The notes: generated from the letters alone by a model not told the origin. Shown: positions 8,945 through 17,765, numbered from the stretch's first letter. The stretch is 64,000 nucleotides of DNA from Hydrogenovibrio sp049975065 (GCA_049975065.1 JBNGDN010000002.1); one strand, 5' to 3'. A program made the numbers and translations.

Positions 8945-9691
8945 TCAGTGACCCGCACTGAGTAAGGCTTCCATGATTTCGATATCGCCTGGCAAGTCCA
9001 CTTCGGGCGAATCCCATTGGCTTTCAACCACTTTGATTTTATGACCGAATTCCAGTGCGCGTAACTGCTCCAACTTTTCGATGTCTTCTAAACGCCCCAT
9101 CGGTAAAGCGTTAAAGGTATCGACAAACCGTTTGGTGTAGGCGTACACGCCCAGGTGTTTGAAGGAGTCGTGATCCCAGTAGTCGCGGCCATGCGGGATG
9201 GTGGCGCGTGAAAAATACAATGCAAAATCATTGACGTCGGTAACGAGTTTGACGTCCTTCGGGCTGGTGATTTCGGCCTCGTTGACAATCTTGAACGACA
9301 GGGTGCTCATTTCAAACGAACCGTCATAGTCGTCGGCTTTAAACGGGGCGATGACCGCTTCAATCGAACCTTGATGCACCAGCGGTTGGTCGCCTTGAAC
9401 ATTGACGATTAAATCGTTATCGTTTAAACCAATGGCGTTAGCGGCTTGAGCGATACGGTCAGTGCCGGATTCGGCTTCCGGCGGGGTCATAACAACCTGG
9501 CCACCGAAGGCTTCCACCACGTCCTTGATGCGTTCGTCATCGGTGGCGACGTACACCGCCTCAATCCCTTGTGCTTTTGATATGCGTTCGAAAACGTGTT
9601 GAATCATCGGCCGGCCGTTAATGGGTTTCAATGGTTTGCCGGGCAGGCGGGAGGAGCCGTAACGCGCCGGAATAAAAACATAGGTTTTCAT
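8945..9691 (-). CDS. kdsB: CMP-Kdo/CMP-Kdo8N synthetase
   Basis: 248 residues from the ATG at 9691, giving MKTYVFIPARYGSSRLPGKPL, the canonical cytidylyltransferase start. The 71-residue in-frame extension upstream has no family similarity and overlaps kdnB. The motifs VATDDERI, GTDRIAQA and NVQGDQPL are intact. It couples Kdo-type sugars to CTP in the cytoplasm. The position between kdnB and waaA matches Shewanella, where the KdsB homologue is specific for the 8-amino sugar, so Kdo8N is the likely substrate. Confidence 0.93.
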   Translation of the reverse strand: MKTYVFIPARYGSSRLPGKPLKPINGRPMIQHVFERISKAQGIEAVYVATDDERIKDVVEAFGGQVVMTPPEAESGTDRIAQAANAIGLNDNDLIVNVQGDQPLVHQGSIEAVIAPFKADDYDGSFEMSTLSFKIVNEAEITSPKDVKLVTDVNDFALYFSRATIPHGRDYWDHDSFKHLGVYAYTKRFVDTFNALPMGRLEDIEKLEQLRALEFGHKIKVVESQWDSPEVDLPGDIEIMEALLSAGH

Positions 9692-9759
9692 AGAGAATTG
9701 GTGTCCTTGAATCGATCCGTTACGGCGGCAACGGATCAGAGATAGCCTGTAACAGGGGA

Positions 9760-10833
9760 TTACATTTTCAGGTAAAGAGAACGCAACAGCTCCGGTGTGA
9801 CCTTTTCTTTCCAGTTCGGGCCATAGACATTGTCCCAAAGGGGCGCCAAGCCGGAAGCCACTTGAATCATTTTGTCCATTTGTTCCTCGGAGAGATCCTG
9901 GCAAATACCGGTTGGCAAATGGATGTTGTGCTTATCCATCATCTGGCGGAATTTTGTTACGCCTTCCGGATAGAAATCGTCCAGAACGTTAAAGACAATG
10001 CAGTTGCCGATGCCGTGGTGGTAACCCAATACGTACGACAGGCCGTAAGATAGGGCGTGACAAGCACCGACTTGGCTGTAGGCAATGGATTGGCCACCCA
10101 TGTAGGACGCCATCATCAGTTTTTCATCGGCTTCCGGGTGGTCGTTTAGGAAGACTTCATCGCACAGGTCGGACGATTTTTCACCGAAGGCACGGGCGAA
10201 TTCATTGATGTAAGTACCGTTCAACGCCTCGACATTGTGGATGTAGCAATCCATGCCGGTATAGAACCACTGGTCTTTCGGTACGCCGGCGACCAGATCC
10301 GGATCCATGATGATTTGGTCAAAGACGGTGTAGTCGGAGTTCATGCCCAGCTTTTTGTCAGGCCCGGTCAACACCGTGGTGCGCGATGCTTCGGCACCGG
10401 TACCGGAAATGGTGGGAATGCCGACATGGTGAATCGCCGGGTTTTGGATTAGATCCCAGCCCTGGTATTTCACCGCACCGCCCGGATTGGTTAATAACAA
10501 TGAAACCGCTTTGGCGATGTCCATGGAAGACCCGCCGCCGATCCCGACAACGCTGACCGGATCTTTACCCTTACCGAAGGCCTGAACCTGTTCGGTCAAG
10601 GCATCGACATAGGTGGTTTTCGGTTCGTCGGTGACGTCCAGCCAGATGACCAGATCGTGCGCCTGATTGGGTATGCGATCTTTAAGCGGCTTGTCTTGAT
10701 GGACTTCGTCTACCAGAAACACCACATAATCGTCGGCATTTTGGCGTTCTTCCATTAAAACGTCATCCAGTTGGTCGAAAGAACCGCGTCCGAAAATCAT
10801 TCTGGGCACGGTTTTAAAGTTGCGATGTTTCAT
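9760..10833 (-). CDS. kdnB: 3-deoxy-alpha-D-manno-octulosonate 8-oxidase (KdnB)
   Basis: A 357-residue iron-containing alcohol dehydrogenase-like protein. The GIGGGSSMDIAKA nucleotide-binding motif lies at about residue 97, and the metal-binding region includes ACHALSYGLSYVLGYHHG with the expected histidines. KdnB oxidises C8 of Kdo to the aldehyde that KdnA then aminates. Adjacent kdnA and kdsB make the assignment stronger than homology to the broad Fe-ADH family alone. Confidence 0.88.
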   Translation of the reverse strand: MKHRNFKTVPRMIFGRGSFDQLDDVLMEERQNADDYVVFLVDEVHQDKPLKDRIPNQAHDLVIWLDVTDEPKTTYVDALTEQVQAFGKGKDPVSVVGIGGGSSMDIAKAVSLLLTNPGGAVKYQGWDLIQNPAIHHVGIPTISGTGAEASRTTVLTGPDKKLGMNSDYTVFDQIIMDPDLVAGVPKDQWFYTGMDCYIHNVEALNGTYINEFARAFGEKSSDLCDEVFLNDHPEADEKLMMASYMGGQSIAYSQVGACHALSYGLSYVLGYHHGIGNCIVFNVLDDFYPEGVTKFRQMMDKHNIHLPTGICQDLSEEQMDKMIQVASGLAPLWDNVYGPNWKEKVTPELLRSLYLKM

Positions 10834-10879
10834 TGGGTCATTCCTGTTGGTAATTCGTGTTTAAAAGAGGTACTGAGAC

Positions 10880-12064
10880 TTATTTAAAGACTTTGGCAAA
10901 CGCATCAATGCGCATTTGGATGTCGGCGTCTGACCAGGACAGATTAATGAGCATGGAAAGTGTCCGGCTCATAATGTCGTCGGATTTCGGGGTCGAGACC
11001 TGGGTGTAATCAGGACGGTCGGCAATCAGCTCGATGGGCAGCTTGGCCGGCCCCGTCATGTTGTGGATGTGATCCCAGTTTTTGAAGTAATGCCAGTTAT
11101 TGGCATACCAGTAAAACACGCCCGGTACACCGGCGTCGCCCAACGCTTTGACCACCTCGCGGGTACGCGCTTCCGTGGGCAAAATAAGACTTAAAAAGCC
11201 TGCATTGTCACCGGCTTCGTCTGGGATCACCCGGAAGGAGACCTCATCGTATTGTGATAAAGCCTTTTTTAAGGCGTGTTTGTTTTTACGCTGAATGTCG
11301 AGAATACGATCCAACTTCTGCCATTGCGCCACACCCACGGCCGCGTTCATTTCCGATATGCGGTAGTTGGTGCCCATAATCGGGTGGCTTTCCGCGCCGC
11401 GATCCGAGCCGATGTGATCGTGGCCGTGGTCGGAGTATTGGTGGGCGTGCTTGTAGATGGTGTCGTCATTGGTCAGCACCGCGCCGCCCTCGCCGCAGGA
11501 AATGGTTTTCACCGAATCAAACGAGAAGGTGCCGACTTGGCCTAGGGTGCCCAAGGCTTGACCTTTATAGGTGCCGCCGGTGGCTTGACAGGCGTCTTCC
11601 AACAGAATCAGACCGTGCTTGTCGCAAACGGCTTTGATTTCGTCCATATGCCCCATGGAACCGCACATGTGTACAAAGTTGACCGCTTTGGTTTTCGGCG
11701 TGATGACGGCTTCGATGCCTTCGGGGGATAAGGTTAGGGTTTCGTCGATTTCCGCAAATATCGGGATGGCGCCCGCCAGCACAATCGCTTCCACCGAAGC
11801 CACAAACGTGAAGGGCGGCACGATGACTTCATCACCGGCACCGATTCCCGCAGAGGCCAGCGCGGTAGAAAGCGCCGCCGTACCGCTGGAGACCAAGTGG
11901 ACGTGTTTGACGTTTAAGGTGTTGCGAATCAGGCCTTCCAGTTCGCGCGCTTTCCAGACATCGCTGCGCATGCCATCGAAGTTATAGCGAAAGGTAAACC
12001 CCTTGTCCATAACGTCGTCAATCTGTTGTTTTTCGGTATCATCAAAAAGTTCAAAACCGGGCAT
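10880..12064 (-). CDS. kdnA: 8-amino-3,8-dideoxy-manno-octulosonate transaminase (KdnA)
   Basis: A 394-residue DegT/DnrJ/EryC1-family PLP aminotransferase. Landmarks are SSGTAALSTAL, LEDACQATGG (PLP-binding Asp/Gln) and the Schiff-base lysine in FSFDSVKTISCGEGG, followed by the GTNYRISEMNAAVG segment. Together with KdnB it makes Kdo8N, which replaces the C8 hydroxyl of Kdo by an amine and strengthens LPS. It is first in the kdnA-kdnB-kdsB-waaA unit; spacings of 46, 68 and 44 bp suggest co-transcription. Confidence 0.9.
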   Translation of the reverse strand: MPGFELFDDTEKQQIDDVMDKGFTFRYNFDGMRSDVWKARELEGLIRNTLNVKHVHLVSSGTAALSTALASAGIGAGDEVIVPPFTFVASVEAIVLAGAIPIFAEIDETLTLSPEGIEAVITPKTKAVNFVHMCGSMGHMDEIKAVCDKHGLILLEDACQATGGTYKGQALGTLGQVGTFSFDSVKTISCGEGGAVLTNDDTIYKHAHQYSDHGHDHIGSDRGAESHPIMGTNYRISEMNAAVGVAQWQKLDRILDIQRKNKHALKKALSQYDEVSFRVIPDEAGDNAGFLSLILPTEARTREVVKALGDAGVPGVFYWYANNWHYFKNWDHIHNMTGPAKLPIELIADRPDYTQVSTPKSDDIMSRTLSMLINLSWSDADIQMRIDAFAKVFK

Positions 12065-12125
12065 GGTGTGTTTCCTTAGTGTTAAATCATATGGTTTGTT
12101 CGGGAGCCAGTGGACTTGGATGGCG

Positions 12126-12746
12126 TCAGGCGTTGACTTGTGTCATTTCGTTAATCATCGTGGCGTGTTCGGCGTATTGGCGCGCCAGACTCTGACGGTT
12201 CGCCAAGAAGATACTGTGCAGTTCGTTGAGAGCGATGTCAAAGTTATTGTTGATGACAAGGTAGTCAAACTCTTTGTAGTGCTGCATTTCCGAAATGGCT
12301 TCTTGCGTGCGCTGTTGAATCACCGCTTCACTGTCGGTGCCGCGACCTTTCAGGCGGCGCTCCAGCTCTTTTAGGCTGGGCGGTAGAATAAAAATACTGA
12401 TGGCATCCGGCATGAGGGTGCGAACCTGTTGCGCGCCTTGCCAGTCGATTTCCAGAATGACGTCTTTTTCGGTGGCGAGCAGGGTTTCGACATCGCTTTT
12501 CGAGGTGCCGTAAAAGTTATCAAAGACGTTGGCGTGCTCCAGAAAATCGCCGTTTTCAATTTTCTGCTCAAAGGCTTCGACCGATAGAAAATGGTAGTTG
12601 ACGCCATCTTCTTCGCCGTCGCGTTTCGGGCGGGTGGTGCTGGAAACGGAAGCCTGGATACGGCTGTCACGGTCAATCAGCTTGGTGACTAATGAGGTTT
12701 TACCGGCACCGGAGGGTGCGGAAATAATAAAAAGCGTTCCAGCCAT
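12126..12746 (-). CDS. gmk: Guanylate kinase
   Basis: A 206-residue cytoplasmic kinase converting GMP to GDP. The P-loop SAPSGAGKTSL is at residues 9-19, with SSTTRPKRDGEEDGVNYHFL for GMP binding and EIDWQGAQQV. Full family length. It lies 61 bp upstream of kdnA on the same strand. In many relatives gmk is next to rpoZ; here the Kdo8N block separates them. Confidence 0.95.
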   Translation of the reverse strand: MAGTLFIISAPSGAGKTSLVTKLIDRDSRIQASVSSTTRPKRDGEEDGVNYHFLSVEAFEQKIENGDFLEHANVFDNFYGTSKSDVETLLATEKDVILEIDWQGAQQVRTLMPDAISIFILPPSLKELERRLKGRGTDSEAVIQQRTQEAISEMQHYKEFDYLVINNNFDIALNELHSIFLANRQSLARQYAEHATMINEMTQVNA

Positions 12747-12883
12747 GGCGATTTCCTTTAACGGTTCTGGGTTCTGAGAATGGTGTTCTGAGCGTAGGTT
12801 TTTGTCGAAAAAAGACGAATTCTGAGTGCGAACATTTTATCAGAGTTTACCTAATTTTGTTGGGATTAGGCTACAATAGGCGC

Positions 12884-13408
12884 ATGCATAATGAAAGTAT
12901 TTTTTTAGTGGGGCCAATGGGTGCCGGAAAGTCAACCGTGGGTCGTTTTCTGGCCGAACGGTTGCGATACGATTTTGTGGACAGCGACCATGAGATCGAG
13001 GCGAAAACCGGCGCGACCATTCCGATGATCTTCGACATAGAGGGCGAGGCGGGGTTTCGTGCACGCGAAGCGGCGGTGATTGATGAACTCACGCAACGCA
13101 CCGAGACGGTGGTGGCCACCGGCGGCGGTGCGGTGCTGTTGCCGGAAAATCGTCAATGTTTGCGTTCGCGCGGGTTTGTGGTGTACCTGAAGTCGTCGCT
13201 GGATGCTCTGGTGCAACGCACCCGTCACGACCGCAATCGTCCTTTGTTGCAAACCGAAGACCCGAAGCAGGTGTTGCAAACCATCATTGAACAGCGTGGC
13301 CCTTTATATGAAGACGTTGCGGATTTGGTGATTGAAACCGAGCAGATTCCGGTGCATCGGGTGGTTCGCATGATTGTTGATCAACTTCAGGAAAAACAGG
13401 TTATTTAA
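12884..13408 (+). CDS. aroK: Shikimate kinase
   Basis: 174 residues from the ATG at 12884, beginning MHNESIFLVGPMGAGKSTVGR with the P-loop at residues 10-17. Other motifs are the shikimate-binding DSDHEIE and the GGGAVL segment. It phosphorylates shikimate in the aromatic amino acid pathway. A possible -10 (TACAAT, 12872-12877) ends only 6 bp before the ATG, so the message could be nearly leaderless; no good -35 was found. aroB follows by 1 bp. Confidence 0.93.
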   Translation: MHNESIFLVGPMGAGKSTVGRFLAERLRYDFVDSDHEIEAKTGATIPMIFDIEGEAGFRAREAAVIDELTQRTETVVATGGGAVLLPENRQCLRSRGFVVYLKSSLDALVQRTRHDRNRPLLQTEDPKQVLQTIIEQRGPLYEDVADLVIETEQIPVHRVVRMIVDQLQEKQVI

Positions 13409-13409
13409 T

Positions 13410-14492
13410 TTGAAAACACTCACAGTTGAGCTAGGGGAGCGCAGCTACCCCATCTTTATTGGTCAAGGCTTGATTGACCGAGCCGAATTGATCCAGCCCT
13501 ATGTCACCGGTACGCAAGTGCTGATAGTTTCCAATACTACGGTGGCACCACTGTATCTGGAGCGGGTCAAACAGACCTTTTCCGATTACGAGGTGCAGAC
13601 GGTGGTATTGCCGGACGGCGAACAGTATAAAAACCTTGAGATTCTGAACCGTATTTTCGATGTGGCCATTGAGCACCATTTCGACCGCAAATGCACTTTT
13701 GTCGCCTTGGGCGGCGGGGTCATTGGCGATATGACCGGGTTTGCCGCCGCGGCTTATCAGCGCGGGGTGAACTTTATTCAAATGCCGACCACCTTGTTGT
13801 CTCAGGTAGATTCGTCGGTAGGCGGCAAAACCGGCGTGAATCATCCGCAGGGCAAAAACATGCTCGGCGCGTTTCATCAGCCGGAGTGTGTGGTCATCGA
13901 CACCGATACCTTGAACACCTTGGAAGACCGCGAATTGTCGGCCGGCCTGGCGGAAGTTATCAAATACGGCCTGATTGTCGATTATCCGTTCTTTGAATGG
14001 CTGGAACAAAATTTGCCAGGCCTGCTGGACCGCAAAGCGGAAGTATTGGCGGAAGCCATTGAACGCTCCTGTCAGAACAAAGCGGACATTGTCGCCAAGG
14101 ATGAAAAAGAAGCCGGATTGCGCGCTTTGTTTAATTTGGGGCACACCTTTGGCCATGCCATTGAAGCCGGAATGGGCTATGGCGTCTGGTTGCACGGAGA
14201 GGGGGTCAGTGCCGGGATGATGCAGGCGATTTACCTGTCCAAGTTGATGGGGGATTTGACCCAGGCCGATCAGGATCGTGCTGCGGCGATTTTAACGGCG
14301 GCGCGTTTGCCGGTGTTGCCGCCGTCCACCGATGACATGCCCAATGAACGTTTTTTACAATTGATGGCTGGGGATAAAAAAGTTCAGGCCGGTAAAATCC
14401 GTTTGGTGTTGTTGAAGGCGATTGGGCAAGCTTATGTCACCGGAGATTACCCGCCGCAATTGTTAGAGCAAACCTTGACCGAATATCGTTAA
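13410..14492 (+). CDS. aroB: 3-dehydroquinate synthase
   Basis: 360 residues from a TTG at 13410, which gives the family N-terminus (L/M)KTLTVELGERSYPIFIG. An earlier in-frame TTG at 13374 would add 12 atypical residues inside aroK. Conserved segments are LPDGEQYKNLE, ALGGGVIGDMTGFAAA, TTLLSQVDSSVGGKTGVNH, the metal-binding NLGHTFGHAIE and LHGEGVSAGM. It converts DAHP to 3-dehydroquinate. The TTG start with a weak upstream AGG may keep expression below aroK. Confidence 0.94.
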   Translation: MKTLTVELGERSYPIFIGQGLIDRAELIQPYVTGTQVLIVSNTTVAPLYLERVKQTFSDYEVQTVVLPDGEQYKNLEILNRIFDVAIEHHFDRKCTFVALGGGVIGDMTGFAAAAYQRGVNFIQMPTTLLSQVDSSVGGKTGVNHPQGKNMLGAFHQPECVVIDTDTLNTLEDRELSAGLAEVIKYGLIVDYPFFEWLEQNLPGLLDRKAEVLAEAIERSCQNKADIVAKDEKEAGLRALFNLGHTFGHAIEAGMGYGVWLHGEGVSAGMMQAIYLSKLMGDLTQADQDRAAAILTAARLPVLPPSTDDMPNERFLQLMAGDKKVQAGKIRLVLLKAIGQAYVTGDYPPQLLEQTLTEYR

Positions 14493-14559
14493 CCTGATTT
14501 TACCCCAAGTTCTATAAGTCCATAAGATGGGTTTGGGTTAAAGTCGCTAGGAGTCTTTT

Positions 14560-15468
14560 ATGCAAACCCTTGAAACCCTGCAAACCGATTTTGCCGTTGA
14601 CGGCGTGCGTTTTTATCAACAGGATCAGTTAGTCATGGTCGAAGTGGTCAATACGGCCGCTAAAGCGGTGTTGACCACACATGGCGGCAGCGTCCTCAGC
14701 TTTACACCTCTTGGCGAAGGAACGTCTCAGCAGGACTGGCTTTGGGTATCGGACACGGCGGTGTATCATGGCAAAAAACCCGTCCGTGGCGGCATTCCGG
14801 TTTGCTGGCCTTGGTTTGGTGCGGCCGAAAAAGACGGGCTTCCGGCGCACGGTTTTGTGCGCAATAAAGTGTGGGATCTGGTATCGGTGACGGCGCTGTC
14901 GCCTGCCGAAACACGGATCGAATTACGATTTGCCACTTCTTTTGAAACCTTATCGCTCTGGCCGCAGGTGTTTGAACTGCGTTTAACGGTCACGGTGGGC
15001 GAGACCTTGACGCTGGCCTTGGCCACGTTGAACCCAACGGACAAGCCGTTTGAAATCACCGAGGCATTTCACAGCTATTTTTCAGTATCGAATGCGCCGG
15101 ATGTGTGGGTGGATGGATTGCAAGGCAGCGAACGTCACGATAAATTAACCCACGCTGAGCCTGTGACGCAAACCGAGTCGCTGGCGATTCAGCCGCCGAT
15201 TGATTCGGTTTTCTTAAATCAGCCAGGCCTGGTGAAAATCAACGATTCGGGGTTGGGGCGTTGTCTTTGCATCGAAAAAGAATCGGCGCAGTCCTCGGTG
15301 GTGTGGAACCCCGGCGCGGAGATTGTCAAAGGCTTTGCCGACATGAATGACCAGGCCTGGCCGGAAATGCTGTGCGTGGAGGCGGGCAATGTACTGGACA
15401 ACGCCGTGACCATTGCGCCCAAAACCGAGCATGTGCTGCGAATGGTGATTTCGGAAACGCCGCTTTAG
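14560..15468 (+). CDS. D-hexose-6-phosphate mutarotase (YeaD-like)
   Basis: A 302-residue aldose-1-epimerase-fold protein. Typical motifs are TTHGGSVLSF, KPVRGGIPVCWPWFG, LPAHGFVRN (catalytic His region), EAFHSYFSVS and the acidic CVEAGN near the end. It interconverts anomers of glucose-6-phosphate in the cytoplasm. Two exact CCAGGCCTGG palindromes (15223 and 15351) lie inside it, encoding PGL and QAW. It is followed by a strong terminator. Confidence 0.9.
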   Translation: MQTLETLQTDFAVDGVRFYQQDQLVMVEVVNTAAKAVLTTHGGSVLSFTPLGEGTSQQDWLWVSDTAVYHGKKPVRGGIPVCWPWFGAAEKDGLPAHGFVRNKVWDLVSVTALSPAETRIELRFATSFETLSLWPQVFELRLTVTVGETLTLALATLNPTDKPFEITEAFHSYFSVSNAPDVWVDGLQGSERHDKLTHAEPVTQTESLAIQPPIDSVFLNQPGLVKINDSGLGRCLCIEKESAQSSVVWNPGAEIVKGFADMNDQAWPEMLCVEAGNVLDNAVTIAPKTEHVLRMVISETPL

Positions 15469-15497
15469 CGCAACTAGTCGACTGATCCATCTTATAA

Positions 15498-15523
15498 AAA
15501 ACGGCGCTGAACAGCGCCGTTTT
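15498..15523. terminator. Bidirectional terminator between the mutarotase gene and rpoH
   Basis: AAAACGGCGCTG-AA-CAGCGCCGTTTT is a perfect 12-bp hairpin with T/A runs on both sides, placed between two convergent genes. It can end transcription from either direction. Confidence 0.85.
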
Positions 15524-15575
15524 AGTGTGTGAACTCGGTTTTGACGCCGAGTGTCAGAAGAGGTTGTTTAAGCGA

Positions 15576-16433
15576 TTAAGCCAACACCATATTGGCGCGC
15601 AGCTTTTGAATGGCCTGCTGTTCAATTTGGCGGATGCGCTCCATCGACACGCCATACTTTTCCGACAACTCTTTCAGGCCGGTTTTGCTTTCGGTCAACC
15701 AGCGCAGTTGCAGAATGTCGCGGCTGCGGTCGTCCAGTGCTTTCAGTGCCTGTTGCATTTGGTTCAGGTCATAATCGGCCTGAGATTCGTTGACCAATTG
15801 CGTTTCCGGATCCAATTCGCGGCTGACCAGCAGGGGCGTGTTGTTTCGCTGGCCGTTTTCTTCGTCATCCGTTGGCAAATCGACTGACATATCCTGTCCG
15901 TAAAGACGGGACTCCATTTCCAGTACGTCCTTACGGGTCACGCCCAGTTCTTTTGCGACCGCATCGGCATCCTTGTCGCCAAACCATTCCAGCGTTTTTT
16001 TGGTGCTGCGCAGCTTGAAGAACAGTTTGCGCTGGGCTTTAGTGGTGGCAGTTTTGACAATGCGCCAGTTTCGGATAACGTATTCGTTGATTTCCGCGCG
16101 CACCCAATGCACCGCAAAGGTCATCAAACGCACATTCTCCGCCGGGTTAAAGCGTTTCACCGCTTTCATCAGGCCGATATTGCCTTCCTGAATCAGGTCG
16201 CCCAATGGCAAGCCGTAGCCTTTATAAGAGCGCGCAATCGGCACCACATAACGCAGAGACGATAGGATTAATTGGCGAGCCGCTTCCAAGTCCTGTTGGT
16301 AATACAGTTTTTCCGCCAGCGACATTTCGTCTTCCGCCGTCAGTTGCGGCAGGGCTTGAACGGTGCGGAGGTAGGTCTCCAAGTTTTGGCCAGGAGTCAG
16401 ATTGTTCGCAAACCGGATTACATCATGAGTCAT
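15576..16433 (-). CDS. rpoH: RNA polymerase sigma-32 (heat shock)
   Basis: 285 residues from the ATG at 16433, which follows a strong AGGAGA. The protein has the RpoH box QRKLFFKLR and region 2 (YGLPLGDLIQEGNIGLMKAVKRF). Region 4 ends with LSEKYGVSMERIRQIEQQAIQKLR. RpoH directs core polymerase to chaperone and protease genes after protein-folding stress. Its promoter is overlapped by a CIRCE element, which adds repression by HrcA to the sigma factor itself. Confidence 0.95.
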   Translation of the reverse strand: MTHDVIRFANNLTPGQNLETYLRTVQALPQLTAEDEMSLAEKLYYQQDLEAARQLILSSLRYVVPIARSYKGYGLPLGDLIQEGNIGLMKAVKRFNPAENVRLMTFAVHWVRAEINEYVIRNWRIVKTATTKAQRKLFFKLRSTKKTLEWFGDKDADAVAKELGVTRKDVLEMESRLYGQDMSVDLPTDDEENGQRNNTPLLVSRELDPETQLVNESQADYDLNQMQQALKALDDRSRDILQLRWLTESKTGLKELSEKYGVSMERIRQIEQQAIQKLRANMVLA

Positions 16434-16476
16434 GCACTTTCTCCTAATCGAAATTGGGTTAAGGTTTAATACCTTC

Positions 16477-16506
16477 ATACTACACTGTTGTTAGCACTCA
16501 AGTCAA
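16477..16506 (-). promoter_or_regulatory. rpoH promoter
   Basis: On the minus strand TTGACT (16506-16501) and TAGTAT (16482-16477) are separated by 18 bp, 44 bp before the rpoH ATG. The -35 box lies inside the CIRCE element, as expected for repression. Confidence 0.55.
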
Positions 16507-16517
16507 GAGAGTGCTAG
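16491..16517 (-). promoter_or_regulatory. CIRCE element (HrcA operator) upstream of rpoH
   Basis: TTAGCACTC, a 9-nt spacer, then GAGTGCTAG. This matches the CIRCE consensus TTAGCACTC-N9-GAGTGCTAA at 17 of 18 arm positions with the exact spacer length. It covers the -35 region of rpoH. HrcA itself is not encoded in this window. Confidence 0.85.
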
Positions 16518-16651
16518 GGGTTTTTGGCCAGATTTTGCCGTGTTTTTATAGCGTCATGAACTCTTTTAAATCAATTAATTAATCGTTTTAAGTGAAGTGA
16601 TTTGTCACGATGCGTGCGGCGGTTCACCTGTGAAATCATAGATCGAGCCGT

Positions 16652-17047
16652 TTACCAATCCGAGCCGCTGTTGCGCTCCATTTCGTCCATTTTTTTGCGC
16701 AGAGAAAGTGGGCGCATATCCGTCCAGACGTCGTCAATGTAATCCAGACATTCGACCTTTGAACCCTGAAAACCAGCGTCTTGCCATCCAATAGGGGATT
16801 CCCGATCCGCCAGCCAGATAGCATATTGCGCTTCACGATTGACAAGCACTTTGTAGGTTCTAGAGTTCCGTCTGTCGTCGTCAAAATAGGTGTCAATGTA
16901 CACCAGTGCCGTGCCAGCCGTTTCAGGCACATTGCCGCGTAGAATCTCTGCACCATAGGTCAGTGTTTGGCGATCAGCGTCCCATTGCGGGCTTGAGAGT
17001 GTGACCAGAAGGGTGTGCAGGCGATTGTCATCCGTTTGCAGCGTCAC
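16652..17047 (-). CDS. Protein with a C-terminal MbtH-like domain
   Basis: 131 residues. The last 65 or so match MbtH: YKVLVNREAQYAIWL, then P-GW, CLDYIDDVWTDMRPLSLRKKM, including the diagnostic WTDMRPLSL. MbtH proteins normally bind and activate NRPS adenylation domains, yet no NRPS gene is in the window. The first 60 residues (LLVTLSSPQWDADRQTLTYGAEILRG) look like the second half of a beta-rich domain also hinted at in the upstream lipoprotein. The start ATG overlaps the stop of that gene (ATGA), so both belong to one operon. Function unknown. Confidence 0.75.
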   Translation of the reverse strand: MTLQTDDNRLHTLLVTLSSPQWDADRQTLTYGAEILRGNVPETAGTALVYIDTYFDDDRRNSRTYKVLVNREAQYAIWLADRESPIGWQDAGFQGSKVECLDYIDDVWTDMRPLSLRKKMDEMERNSGSDW

Positions 17048-17741
17048 AGACGCATTAGGGGGGTGGTTTGAAAGTTTTTTGGCCAGATGTCATCCACCCA
17101 AAAGTCGGTGGTGATGACGCTGAAATCGTTGTTTGGGGTGACGGGCAACATCAGTATCTCATCCAGCGGGTAGGAAAGGGTCAGGCGGTAACCGTTAGCC
17201 GTGCTTTGCAGCTGACCACGGGCGGCGGCTTGAAGAAAGGTGTGACTCTGGTCGGCTTTCAGCAAGCCGCCTTCATTGTCCAAATAGAGAATCGCTTGTT
17301 GCAGTACGCCGCTTTCCAGCAAACTGTCGGTTTGTAATGTCCAAGTCAGCTGTGTGGAAAGCGCATTCGCTTCCAAAGATAACACCTTGGCCGGGGCAAT
17401 AAACCAGTCGCCATTGGCATCACGATACGCCAGACCGATATTCGGCGGATAGGGTTTGAAGTATTTTGGCCAGGTCTGCTGGGTGAAGCGCAATAGGTTT
17501 TCCGTGCCGGTATCGCGTCCGGGGCGGTCATGAAACCAAACCATCGGGTCTTGATGCTGCGCGGTTTTTAATTGATAGGTATTGGTCCCAGGAGCCGTGT
17601 TCAATTCCGCCTCGTTGGCTTCCAGCACATAGAGTTTTGTCTGATCGCTGTCTGTGTTATGACTGTTGTTGCCGTTGCAAGCGAACAAAAAAAGGACAGG
17701 GCGAGCATTAGCAGTACGCGAATTTGAGTAAGAGCCTTCAT
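17044..17741 (-). CDS. Putative lipoprotein, signal peptide out of frame by one base
   Basis: The body (from 17688, 214 residues) is a beta-rich soluble protein with VWFHDRPGRDTGT and PPNIGLAYRDANGDW segments; I do not recognise a named family. An ATG at 17741 opens MKALTQIRVLLMLALSFF, a signal peptide, but a run of seven T on the coding strand (17687-17693) puts it one base out of frame. With eight T it would continue directly into a lipobox (FFLFAC) and the body. This is either a sequencing/indel error, slipped-strand phase variation, or a dead gene. It overlaps the MbtH-domain gene by 4 bp. Confidence 0.6.
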
Positions 17742-17765
17742 AGTAGAGCCTTTTTGAGTCGTTGG

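Noticed and set aside
8945..9904. 319-residue version of KdsB
   Set aside because: The 71 extra residues overlap kdnB and have no similarity to the family; the ATG at 9691 gives the canonical start.
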